Of a stretch of 15,358 nucleotides of DNA, positions 7,278 through 14,638 are shown in pieces (position 1 is the stretch's first letter; each line of letters starts with the position of its first letter). The translations under genes and the position numbers were made by a program. Source of the stretch: JAZRUF01 sp045636205 (GTDB lineage: Bacteria; Bacillota; Clostridia; Oscillospirales; JAAYXM01); NCBI GenBank assembly GCA_045636205.1, contig JAZTXE010000069.1, positions 1 through 15,358 of the forward strand. Direction: 5' to 3'. The notes under the pieces were generated by a model. The model was not told the origin of the DNA and made no database searches. It saw only the letters and a list, made by a program, of their open reading frames with translations.

Positions 7278-8132
7278 ATGTTTAACATTCTTATGCTTAT
7301 AAGCGTTATTGCAGGTATAAGTATGCAACAAATTTCTCAAAAGGCATACTTGGCAAAAAATCAGGCAGGCGTGTTCACCTTTTCGTCAATAAGTGCATTT
7401 TGTGCGGCTTTATTTTTTGTAGCGACCTCTGGCGGAAAGCTTAATTTCACTGTAGAGCTTTACTCATATTCATTTTCATTTGCAGCGGTATATGCAGCGT
7501 CAATTGCAGGACTGTTTCTTGCGATAAAATACGGACCGCTTTCGCTGTCTGCTCTGCTCATTTCATATTCGCTCATAATACCGGTGCTGTACGGAATCAT
7601 AGTGTTGAACGAGGAGGTAGATATATTCCTTATTGCAGGTGTGTTTTTTCTTTTGGTGTCTCTTGCTCTTGTCAATGCGGTAAAGAAAGGAGATGGCAAA
7701 ATCTCTGTAAAATGGATTGTGTTTATACTTCTTGGATTCATTGGTAACGGATTATGCACGGTTGTTCAGAAAGTTCAGCAGCAAGCTTTTTCGGGGGCCT
7801 ACAAAAGTGAGTTTATGATTGTCGCACTTGTTATGGTCGCTGTGGGTTTTGGGATTGCGGCTTTAATATCTGAAAAGGAGACATTCAGGCAAAGTCTTGG
7901 CGCAACAGGTCTTTGGTGTGTCCTTTGCGGGGCGTGCAATGGGGCTGTGAATTTATTTGTAATGATTCTTACAAACTGCATGAACATATCGGTGATGTTT
8001 CCGTTGATTTCCGTTGGAGGAATTATTATTACATTTATTGTTTCACGGTATGTTTACAGAGAAAAACTATCGGCAAAGCAGAAGCTTGGTGCACTGTTTG
8101 GTGTCCTTGCCGTTATTGCGCTGAATATATAA
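7278..8132 (+). CDS. DMT-superfamily (EamA-type) membrane transporter
   Basis: The 284-aa, very hydrophobic protein has about ten predicted transmembrane helices in two EamA-like halves. Each half ends in the typical pattern of a charged short loop before a last helix: YGIIVLNEEVDIFLIAGVFF in the first half and YVYREKLSAKQKLGALFGV in the second. EamA/DMT carriers move metabolites, amino acids, nucleotide precursors or drugs; the substrate cannot be read here. I chose ATG 7278 rather than the in-frame TTG at 7275, because GGGGTG at 7267-7272 gives 5-base spacing to the ATG. The stop is 19 bases before the next gene, so the two form an operon under the divergent PocR regulator. The likely role is uptake or export of the compound that the neighbour acts on. 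Confidence 0.88.
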   Translation: MFNILMLISVIAGISMQQISQKAYLAKNQAGVFTFSSISAFCAALFFVATSGGKLNFTVELYSYSFSFAAVYAASIAGLFLAIKYGPLSLSALLISYSLIIPVLYGIIVLNEEVDIFLIAGVFFLLVSLALVNAVKKGDGKISVKWIVFILLGFIGNGLCTVVQKVQQQAFSGAYKSEFMIVALVMVAVGFGIAALISEKETFRQSLGATGLWCVLCGACNGAVNLFVMILTNCMNISVMFPLISVGGIIITFIVSRYVYREKLSAKQKLGALFGVLAVIALNI

Positions 8133-8151
8133 GAAGAGGAGAAGATGTAAA

Positions 8152-9885
8152 ATGAAATTTTTCCATGTCTATAACGACTCGCATATAGCTGCACTTGAAA
8201 AAAACGGGTTTATAAACCGCGATACCGGATTTAAAATTCAACACATTTTTTCGATGCCTGATGAACTGAAGTTCAATAAATTTGCCGCAAAGGGCGGGGC
8301 GCTTCATTCTGTTATCAAGGAAGGGAGAATTCCGTTCTATGTTGACAGAATCGCCGGCGGATGTACATACCATAAATACAATTTTGACAAAAATCTTATC
8401 CGCGAATACATTGAAATTCTGGGCGATTGGTTTTTGGGCTTTCAGCTTCATGAGAGTGCATCCAACTGCCGCAACTCGGACTGGCCCAAAATCTTGAGTG
8501 TTACTGGCGGAGAAAAAGGGCCGTACGATGCAGATAGGCTTCGTGCGCTTATACTGGGTGATTATACAATGCCTGACGGAACGGTCCTTCCTGCACTGAG
8601 TCAGGATTTGCCGGAGGTTTATGCCAAAATGCGCTATGCGCAAACACCTGCTGAATATATTGAGGAGCTCCGTCAACTGCTTTCACGCAGAATGAGTGAG
8701 GTTGAGGGTAGAGTTCTTCCGTGCGACAGCTATTATATGGCCACAAAGATTCAGGATGAAGTGGGGATACGCACGTTTATGCCGGAAGTTGGTTGCCAGA
8801 TTCCGCTCATGCGACAGCAAGTTGCTCTCGCACGAGGTGTGGCAAAGGCTTCGGGAAAAACCTGGGGAACATACTATGAGTGCTGGAGAGAGATACGCGA
8901 GGAGGGCAATGCGTACTACTCAATGCCGTGTTTTAATACAGACACGTCCAACGAGTGGTATCTCTCTCAGGAACAACATCCTGATGATTTCACATCACAC
9001 GGTGAGAACGGTGGTAGCTCAAGATATCTCCAGAACAGGATTTACTACTATTCTCTCATGTCAGGTGCTGATTATTTATCTGAGGAGTGGGGGCTCAACT
9101 GCTCGTATACCGATATGCGCGAGTTTACTCTCTCTGACTACGGCAGAACCAAGAAGGATTTTATAAATACCGCGCTTGATTTTCGCGGCATCAGAGCGTT
9201 GATTCCTTTTGCGATTGTGCTTCCGACAGAATATGCTTGTATGGAAATACCCGAAATATGGGACGAGTACGAATTCGACACGGCAAGGTCGAGATATCTT
9301 AGATGTCAGCTTACTGAGACTGAAAAGAATTACTACGGCCACATTGAAGAACTACTCAAACTTTGTTTCTTAAATAAATCGAAAATAGGAAATGAAAGTC
9401 ACACCATTACCAACTCGAAGTTCGGTGACCTTTTTGACATCGTGTATTCTGATGCATCTGATGAAGCGCTTTCCAAGTATGAATATCTTATTGATGCATC
9501 TCCGACGAGCGAATTTGCAAACAGAGCGGGTGGGAAATTCAAAATTCTTGAATCTTACGACATGGCACGGCTGAAAAAACAACTTAAAAAGCTTGCAAAA
9601 GAGGTTATGCCCGTTTATGTTGACGACCTTTGTTGGCTTGTTTCGACGGATGAAAATAACCGCCGTTATCTGTCAATATTCAATAATGACGGCAATGAAA
9701 GAAGTCTCAGCAAAGGAAATATTATCCATCACAGCGCAGATGTAAGGGTTACAATTTCATTCAAGGAGAAAACAATCCCACATATTCTCAAAGAGGCACT
9801 CGGTTCATGCTCGCTTGAGAGAGTTGACGACAATACTTACTCTGCAATCATACCTGCGGCAGGCTTTGTAATTATGAGTTTTTAA
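8152..9885 (+). CDS. Uncharacterised 577-aa protein, probable glycoside-hydrolase-like TIM barrel
   Basis: I cannot assign this protein to a named family. It has no signal peptide or membrane span, so it is probably cytoplasmic. The first 370 residues or so look like a barrel enzyme: acidic residues sit at the ends of hydrophobic strand-like segments in GDWFLGFQLHESASN (E101), TWGTYYECW (E243) and GADYLSEEWGL (E311, E312). Such Glu pairs are typical of retaining glycosidases. The last 85 residues or so (WLVSTDENNRRYLSIFNNDG and onward) look like a beta-sandwich appendage. The RBS is AGAGGAG at 8135-8141, about 10 bases before the ATG. Co-transcription with the DMT transporter and control by the PocR/AraC regulator point to intracellular breakdown of an imported glycoside-like compound. 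That role is inference. The gene is AT-richer than the flanking loci. Confidence 0.75.
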   Translation: MKFFHVYNDSHIAALEKNGFINRDTGFKIQHIFSMPDELKFNKFAAKGGALHSVIKEGRIPFYVDRIAGGCTYHKYNFDKNLIREYIEILGDWFLGFQLHESASNCRNSDWPKILSVTGGEKGPYDADRLRALILGDYTMPDGTVLPALSQDLPEVYAKMRYAQTPAEYIEELRQLLSRRMSEVEGRVLPCDSYYMATKIQDEVGIRTFMPEVGCQIPLMRQQVALARGVAKASGKTWGTYYECWREIREEGNAYYSMPCFNTDTSNEWYLSQEQHPDDFTSHGENGGSSRYLQNRIYYYSLMSGADYLSEEWGLNCSYTDMREFTLSDYGRTKKDFINTALDFRGIRALIPFAIVLPTEYACMEIPEIWDEYEFDTARSRYLRCQLTETEKNYYGHIEELLKLCFLNKSKIGNESHTITNSKFGDLFDIVYSDASDEALSKYEYLIDASPTSEFANRAGGKFKILESYDMARLKKQLKKLAKEVMPVYVDDLCWLVSTDENNRRYLSIFNNDGNERSLSKGNIIHHSADVRVTISFKEKTIPHILKEALGSCSLERVDDNTYSAIIPAAGFVIMSF

Positions 9886-9897
9886 ATAATTAAAAGG

Positions 9898-9929
9898 GAA
9901 AGACAGTCAAAATACTGTCTTTCTTTTTT
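9898..9929 (+). terminator. Rho-independent terminator after the hydrolase-like gene
   Basis: A 10-bp perfect stem (9898-9907 with 9914-9923) with a 6-base loop is followed by six T (9924-9929). It lies 12 bases after the stop and closes the transporter/hydrolase operon, separating it from the purine operon. Confidence 0.9.
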
Positions 9930-10023
9930 GCTGTTAACAGGGATTATACATCCGGCGAATTCCGGGTAAAATAATTTCATGACAAATTTAAGCAGAAACC
10001 GCGTGTTTTGGTGTTATATTTAC

Positions 10024-10052
10024 TTGACCTGAAAGCGCAAATAGTATATAAT
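10024..10052 (+). promoter_or_regulatory. Sigma-A promoter of the purine operon
   Basis: TTGACC (10024-10029) and a perfect TATAAT (10047-10052) are separated by 17 bases. Transcription should begin near 10059, only a few bases before the riboswitch aptamer. The interval 9930-10023 shows nothing further that I recognise; I did not see a clear PurR box. Confidence 0.88.
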
Positions 10053-10065
10053 ATTACTATCTTTA

Positions 10066-10146
10066 TCACTCGTGTGACTGACGGAATTATGTGGAGCACC
10101 ACAGAGGAGCATGGGGAGATTCTATTTTGCCGACCGTCTGGGCAGT
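10066..10146 (+). promoter_or_regulatory. ZTP (pfl) riboswitch aptamer upstream of purE
   Basis: The leader matches the pfl/ZTP aptamer. CGTGTGACTGACGG (10071-10084) is the conserved 5' part. TGTGG (10090-10094) pairs with CCACA (10099-10103). A GGGGAG segment (10113-10118) follows. The hallmark 3' block GCCGACCGTCTGGGCA is at 10129-10144. GACGG (10080-10084) can pair with CCGTC (10134-10138). This class binds ZTP or ZMP, AICAR-related intermediates that build up when 10-formyl-tetrahydrofolate is short, and turns on purine and folate genes. It fits its position before an operon with the formyl-THF enzyme PurN. Identification is by recalled consensus; a covariance-model search (Rfam pfl) would settle it. 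Confidence 0.93.
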
Positions 10147-10183
10147 TCTGCTTGATTTTCATTCAGGAGAGGACTGTCTTTTT
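10140..10183 (+). terminator. Riboswitch expression platform: intrinsic terminator
   Basis: GGGCAGTTCT (10140-10149) can pair with AGGACTGTCT (10170-10179), allowing three G-U pairs. A further five pairs (10151-10155 with 10163-10167) form inside, and TTTTT follows at 10179-10183. The left arm uses the GGGCA of the conserved aptamer 3' strand (10140-10144). Ligand-bound aptamer and terminator are therefore mutually exclusive, the usual ON-switch arrangement. Confidence 0.8.
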
Positions 10184-10206
10184 ATTATTTTTTTTGGAGG
10201 TTTTTT

Positions 10207-10701
10207 ATGAAAAAAGTTGGTATCGTTATGGGAAGCGACAGCGACCTTCCGATTATTAAAAAAGCAACTGCGGTTCTTGACGAGCTTGGTATTCCGTATA
10301 CGGTGAATATATATTCAGCGCATCGCACGCCTGAGCAGGCTCGCGACTTTTCACTCAACGCGCGGGAAAACGGATACGGTGCGCTTATCGCCGCCGCAGG
10401 CATGGCAGCCCACCTTGCAGGTGCGATTGCCGCCAATACAACACTTCCGGTTATCGGCATCCCCTGCGCTTCGCAGTATCTTGACGGCATGGATGCACTT
10501 CTTTCAACGGTTCAGATGCCCTCAGGCATCCCGGTTGCAACGGTTGCCGTAAACGGTGGCGCAAACGCTGCGCTGCTGGCTGCGCAGATTATTGCAGTTG
10601 AAGATAAAGACCTTGCCGCAAAACTCGATAAAAAGCGCAAGGATGCAGCAGAGGCGGTTCTTAAAAAAGATGCGGACGTTATGTCCAAATTAAATTCATA
10701 A
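10207..10701 (+). CDS. purE: N5-carboxyaminoimidazole ribonucleotide mutase, PurE class I
   Basis: The 164-aa product is of normal length for class I PurE, which moves the carboxylate of N5-CAIR to give CAIR. All signature segments are visible: VGIVMGSDSDLP (4-15), the histidine loop YSAHRTPE (36-43; H39 corresponds to the catalytic His), AAAGMAAHLAG (62-72), PVIGIPCAS (81-89), LDGMDALLSTVQMP (92-105) and VNGGANAALLA (115-125). The partner PurK, which makes N5-CAIR, is not in the window. The RBS GGAGG at 10196-10200 sits 6 bases before the ATG. It is the first gene of the operon, 27 bases after the riboswitch terminator, and 31 bases before purC. Confidence 0.97.
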   Translation: MKKVGIVMGSDSDLPIIKKATAVLDELGIPYTVNIYSAHRTPEQARDFSLNARENGYGALIAAAGMAAHLAGAIAANTTLPVIGIPCASQYLDGMDALLSTVQMPSGIPVATVAVNGGANAALLAAQIIAVEDKDLAAKLDKKRKDAAEAVLKKDADVMSKLNS

Positions 10702-10732
10702 ATTATTTATTCATATAAAGGAGATTATAATC

Positions 10733-11413
10733 ATGGAGAAAATTTACACCGGTAAAACAAAGGACGTATTTAAACTCGAAAACGGCAATTGCCTTCTTAA
10801 ATTCAAGGACGATTGCACAGGTAAAGACGGCGTTTTTGACCCGGGTGAAAACTCAGTAGGTCTTACAATCGAGGGTGTTGGCGATGTAAATCTGCGCATG
10901 AGTATCTACTTCTTTGAAAAAATCAACGCTGCGGGTATTAAGACCCACTATGTAAATGCAAACCTTGAGGATACTACCATGGAGGTTCTGCCGGCTAAGG
11001 TGTTCGGCAAGGGTCTGGAAGTAATCTGCCGCCGCAAGGCTGTCGGCTCCTTCTTCCGCCGTTACAACGAATATTGCACCGAGGGTCAGGATTTGCCCTA
11101 TTATGTAGAGACTACTTTCAAGAATGACGCACTCGGTGACCCGCTTGTAACCAAGGACGGTCTGGTAGATTTAGGTGTTATGACCGCTGAGCAGTATGAC
11201 TCTCTCAAGGCACAGACTCAGGCTATCACAAAGATAGTCGCTGATGACCTGGCTGCTAAGGGCATGGAACTCTACGACATTAAGTTTGAGTTCGGCTACG
11301 ACCCCGACGGCAACGTAATGCTCATCGACGAAGTTGCATCCGGCAACATGCGCGTTTACAAGAACGGTGAATACATCGACCCGATGACTCTCAACGGTCT
11401 GTTTTTTGCATAA
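10733..11413 (+). CDS. purC: SAICAR synthase, PurC
   Basis: The 226-aa enzyme ligates aspartate to CAIR using ATP. Seen in sequence: the glycine-rich start YTGKTKDVF (5-13), which matches the family's GK(A/T)K motif; the substrate-binding segment EVICRRKAVGSFFRRY (96-111), which matches the family EVxxRxxxxGS; and YDIKFEFGYD and VMLIDEVASGNMRVY (181-190, 195-209) at the Mg/ATP site. The usual DEISPD-type motif reads DEVASG here, and the N-terminal GVFDPGENSVG is also variant, so this belongs to a divergent clade slightly shorter than the usual 235-240 residues. AAAGGAG at 10717-10723 gives 9-base spacing. It acts directly after PurE in the pathway. Confidence 0.94.
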   Translation: MEKIYTGKTKDVFKLENGNCLLKFKDDCTGKDGVFDPGENSVGLTIEGVGDVNLRMSIYFFEKINAAGIKTHYVNANLEDTTMEVLPAKVFGKGLEVICRRKAVGSFFRRYNEYCTEGQDLPYYVETTFKNDALGDPLVTKDGLVDLGVMTAEQYDSLKAQTQAITKIVADDLAAKGMELYDIKFEFGYDPDGNVMLIDEVASGNMRVYKNGEYIDPMTLNGLFFA

Positions 11414-11426
11414 TTCGTAATTTGAT

Positions 11427-11457
11427 ATCCGGGGCATTCTTTTTTGGTGCCCCGGAT
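11427..11457 (+). other. Strong GC-rich hairpin between purC and purF-like gene
   Basis: ATCCGGGGCA (11427-11436) is perfectly matched by TGCCCCGGAT (11448-11457) around an 11-base loop that contains six T. No U tract follows, so it is not a classical terminator. It may stabilise or process the mRNA, or reduce expression of the distal genes. Confidence 0.75.
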
Positions 11458-11492
11458 AAAAGTCTCATTTCAGTCAAAGGAGGATGATGCAA

Positions 11493-12917
11493 ATGGGCGG
11501 TTTTTTTGGTGCAGTCAGCAAGAATGATACAGTTTTGGACGTGTTCTTCGGCACTGACTATCACTCTCACCTTGGCACTCGTCGTGGCGGTATGGCTGCA
11601 TATGACGAGAAAAAAGGTCTGCAACGCAAAATCCATAAAATTGAAAATTCACCCTTCAGAACCAAGTTTGAAAACATTTCAAACCAGATGAAGGGAAAAG
11701 CTGCAATAGGTTGCATCAGTGATTCTGACGCACAGCCTTTGCTTGTCCGTTCTAAACTCGGACTGTATGCTATTTGTATTATCGGATTAATCAATAACGA
11801 AGATAAGTTAGTTGAAGATTTTCTCTTTTCAAATGGCGGTCATTTCGGTGCGGTGACCAACGAGGGTATTAACTCAACCGAGCTTGTTGCAGCGCTTATC
11901 AACCAAAAGGATAATTTTGCTGACGGAATTGCCTATGCCCAGAGTCTTATTGACGGTACCGCGTCAATACTCATTCTTACAAATGACGGCAGAATCATCG
12001 CATCGCGCGACAGACTGGGCAGAATTCCTGTTCTGATAGGCTCTAATGATGACGGCTACTGCGTTTCTTTTGAAGACTTTGCTTATAAAAAAATAGGGTA
12101 TTGCGACTATAAAGAGCTTGGACCGGGTGAGATTGTTGAATTTAACGCGGACTCGTTCAAGGTCTTGAAAGAGGCGGGCGATGAAACCAAAATATGCGCA
12201 TTCCTATGGTCATATTACGGTTTTTCAACATCTTGCTACGAGGGAAAAAATGTTGAGACAATGCGCTATGAAAACGGCAGAATCATGGCTCAAACAGACC
12301 GTGAAAACGGTGTTGCCCAGGATATTGATTACGTAAGCGGTGTACCGGATTCGGGAACTCCTCATGCTATCGGCTATGCGCACGAGAGCGGAATTCAGTT
12401 TGCTCGACCGTTTATCAAGTATACGCCCACGTGGGCGCGCAGCTTTACGCCTGCCAATCAGGACGAAAGAAACCGGGTTGCCAAAATGAAACAAATCCCG
12501 GTCCATGACCTGATTAATGATAAAAAATTACTTTTTGTTGATGACAGCATAGTTCGCGGTACTCAGCTTCGTGAAACGGTTGAATTCCTTTATGAAAACG
12601 GCGCGAAAGAGGTTCATATCCGTTCCGCTTGCCCGCCGATTATACACAATTGCAAATATCTCAATTTCTCAAGAGCCAGATCTGAGATGGAGCTGATTGC
12701 TCGAAGCACCATTGCCGAGCTTGAAGGCGAAGAGGGCTTGGAGCATATAGATGAATATATCGACGGTTCAACCGAGCGCGGCAAAAAGTTAAGAAGTGCA
12801 ATTTGCGAAAAAATGCACTTTACATCTCTCGAATTCCAATCTATTGACGGAATAATCAAAGCTATAGGTCTTCCGGCTGACAAGGTATGCACCTATTGTT
12901 GGACCGGAAAAGAATAA
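11493..12917 (+). CDS. purF: PurF-like phosphoribosyltransferase with a degenerate glutaminase domain
   Basis: The 474-aa protein has the two-domain build of amidophosphoribosyltransferase, which makes phosphoribosylamine from PRPP. I chose ATG 11493, since AAAGGAGG (11476-11483) touches the upstream ATG 11484 but gives 9-base spacing to this one. The protein then starts MGGFFGAVSK, where canonical PurF has CGVFGI after processing, so the nucleophilic Cys is Gly. By eye alignment other glutaminase residues are also lost: IGHVRYS reads IGCISDS, AHNGNL reads CIIGLI, and SDTE reads NSTE. The PRPP loop VDDSIVRGT (349-357) is intact, and the four Fe-S cysteines match C235, C387, C466 and C469 (CTYCWTG end). 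It therefore probably uses free ammonia, a separate glutaminase, or has a regulatory role. A canonical PurF elsewhere in the genome is possible. Confidence 0.88.
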   Translation: MGGFFGAVSKNDTVLDVFFGTDYHSHLGTRRGGMAAYDEKKGLQRKIHKIENSPFRTKFENISNQMKGKAAIGCISDSDAQPLLVRSKLGLYAICIIGLINNEDKLVEDFLFSNGGHFGAVTNEGINSTELVAALINQKDNFADGIAYAQSLIDGTASILILTNDGRIIASRDRLGRIPVLIGSNDDGYCVSFEDFAYKKIGYCDYKELGPGEIVEFNADSFKVLKEAGDETKICAFLWSYYGFSTSCYEGKNVETMRYENGRIMAQTDRENGVAQDIDYVSGVPDSGTPHAIGYAHESGIQFARPFIKYTPTWARSFTPANQDERNRVAKMKQIPVHDLINDKKLLFVDDSIVRGTQLRETVEFLYENGAKEVHIRSACPPIIHNCKYLNFSRARSEMELIARSTIAELEGEEGLEHIDEYIDGSTERGKKLRSAICEKMHFTSLEFQSIDGIIKAIGLPADKVCTYCWTGKE

Positions 12918-12942
12918 AAGAAGCGATACAGGAGAGTGCAAT

Positions 12943-13995
12943 ATGGAACATAAAAATTCTTTTTCTGCAAGCTATGCGGCTGCAGGAGTAGATATTACTG
13001 CCGGTTATAAATCGGTAGAGCTCATGAAAAAACACGTTGCAAGAACCCGCAACGAGGGGTCTGTGGATGATGTAGGAGGTTTCGGCGGCTGCTTTGATTT
13101 AAGCTGCATTGCCGGAATGGAACACCCTATATCTGTTTCGGGTACTGATGGTTGCGGTACCAAAGTTAAACTCGCTATTCTTATGGACAAGCACGATACA
13201 ATCGGTATTGATGCGGTTGCCATGTGCGTAAATGATATTATTTGCGTAGGTGCAAAACCGCTCTACTTCCTCGACTACATCGCTTGCGGGAAAAATGTTC
13301 CGGAAAAGATTGCAGAAATTGTCGCCGGAGTAGCCGAAGGTTGTGTGCAGTCCGGCGCAGCTCTTATCGGCGGAGAAACTGCAGAGCATCCGGGGCTTAT
13401 GCCGGAAGAGGATTACGATTTGGCAGGCTTTGCTGTCGGTGTAGTAGATAAGCCCAAAATGGTTGACAACAGCAAGATGTCCGAAGGTGATGTGGTAATT
13501 GCCCTTCCCTCTACCGGAATCCATTCCAACGGATTTAGCTTGTGCCGCAAGGTTTTTGATATTGATAACAACAACCCCGAGCTGTACGTAGCCCGTGAGG
13601 AGCTCGACGGCAAGAGCATAGCAGAAGCTCTGCTTGTACCTACCAAAATTTATGTAAAACCGGTCTTGGCTTTGCTTGAAAAAGTAAATGTAAAGGGTAT
13701 TTCTCACATTACCGGCGGCGGTTTCTATGAAAATATTCCGCGCTCTATTCCGGACGGTCTTTGCGCAAAGATTGATAAGTCCGCGGTTAAGGTTCTGCCT
13801 ATCTTTGATGTTATCGCAAAATGGGGAAATATCCCCGAGCGCGATATGTATAACACCTACAATATGGGTGTCGGTATGAGCATTGTAGTCCCTGCCGATG
13901 AAGTGGATACGTCCATCTCCATTCTTAAAGAAAACGGCATTGATGCCTATGTAATCGGTGAGATTATAAAGGGCGACGAGAAGGTGCTTCTGTAA
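12943..13995 (+). CDS. purM: Phosphoribosylformylglycinamidine cyclo-ligase (AIR synthase), PurM
   Basis: The 350-aa enzyme closes the imidazole ring of FGAM with ATP to make AIR, and its length is normal. Motifs in order: SYAAAGVDI (10-18), the PurM-family opening; VSGTDGCGTKVKLA (65-78); GIDAVAMCVNDI (88-99), the Mg/ATP segment; LIGGETAEHPG (141-151), the family GGETAEMPG with His for Met; STGIHSNGFSLCR; and the late HITGGGFYENIPR. GGAGAG precedes the ATG. It lies 25 bases after the purF-like gene, and its stop overlaps the purN start as TAATG, so the two are coupled. The FGAM synthase that supplies its substrate (PurL/PurS/PurQ) is not in the window. Confidence 0.97.
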   Translation: MEHKNSFSASYAAAGVDITAGYKSVELMKKHVARTRNEGSVDDVGGFGGCFDLSCIAGMEHPISVSGTDGCGTKVKLAILMDKHDTIGIDAVAMCVNDIICVGAKPLYFLDYIACGKNVPEKIAEIVAGVAEGCVQSGAALIGGETAEHPGLMPEEDYDLAGFAVGVVDKPKMVDNSKMSEGDVVIALPSTGIHSNGFSLCRKVFDIDNNNPELYVAREELDGKSIAEALLVPTKIYVKPVLALLEKVNVKGISHITGGGFYENIPRSIPDGLCAKIDKSAVKVLPIFDVIAKWGNIPERDMYNTYNMGVGMSIVVPADEVDTSISILKENGIDAYVIGEIIKGDEKVLL

Positions 13996-14621
13996 TGGGA
14001 AAGAGAATCGCAGTCCTTGTATCCGGAGGCGGTACAAATTTACAGGCTCTTATCGATGCCCAAATGCGCGGTGAATTGGGCGGCGGTGAGATCGTTGCAG
14101 TTATCTCGTCCAAGGCAGGAGCATATGCCCTCGAAAGAGCCCAAAATGCCGGAATAGCCGGGTATGTTCTGCCACGTAAGGATTTTGAGTCCAATCAAGC
14201 CATGACGGTGGCTCTGGTAGATATGATGAAGGATATGAACATTGACTTGGTGGTTCTTGCAGGATGTATGATTATTTTTACGCAGGAGCTCGTTGATGCG
14301 TATCCGAATGCGATTATGAATGTCCACCCCGCGCTGATTCCGTCTTTCTGCGGTCAGGGCTATTACGGCTTGCATGTGCATGAAGAGGCGTTGAAATACG
14401 GAGTTAAGCTTTCGGGTGCCACGGTTCATTTTGTAAGCGCGGAATGTGACGGCGGACCGATAATTGCGCAAAAGGCGGTAGAGGTCCGACATGACGATAC
14501 CCCCGAAACGCTGCAGAAACGCATTATGGAAGAGGCGGAATGGATACTTCTTCCCAAAGCGGTGCGGCTGTTCTGTGAGGAGCGCATTACCGTAGATGGA
14601 CGCACTGTAATCATCAAATAG
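13995..14621 (+). CDS. purN: Phosphoribosylglycinamide formyltransferase, PurN
   Basis: The 208-aa enzyme transfers a formyl group from 10-formyl-tetrahydrofolate to GAR. It shows the phosphate loop VLVSGGGTNLQALI (7-20), the catalytic MNVHPALIPSF (108-118; N109 and H111 correspond to the E. coli N106 and H108 pair), and SGATVHFVSAECDGGPIIAQ (140-159; D152 corresponds to catalytic D144). Its start overlaps the purM stop by one base (TAATG). As a folate-dependent step it links the operon to the ZTP riboswitch, since ZTP signals shortage of this cofactor. It is the only gene here that ends in TAG. Confidence 0.96.
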   Translation: MGKRIAVLVSGGGTNLQALIDAQMRGELGGGEIVAVISSKAGAYALERAQNAGIAGYVLPRKDFESNQAMTVALVDMMKDMNIDLVVLAGCMIIFTQELVDAYPNAIMNVHPALIPSFCGQGYYGLHVHEEALKYGVKLSGATVHFVSAECDGGPIIAQKAVEVRHDDTPETLQKRIMEEAEWILLPKAVRLFCEERITVDGRTVIIK

Positions 14622-14638
14622 TTTTGGAGGTTTAACCA

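Noticed and set aside
11484..11492. ATG 11484 or 11487 as the purF-like start
   Set aside because: They touch or nearly touch the AAAGGAGG ribosome binding site. ATG 11493 has 9-base spacing and gives the family-typical MGGFFG start.
11493..12917. Calling the purF-like gene a pseudogene because of the missing Cys
   Set aside because: The frame is intact, the PRPP loop and Fe-S cysteines are kept, and as I recall other Clostridia and Bacteroides have the same MGGFFG-type proteins.
13099..14037. 312-codon open frame on the minus strand across purM
   Set aside because: It is antisense to a well-supported purM with intact motifs, has no recognisable domain, and is a shadow of codon bias.
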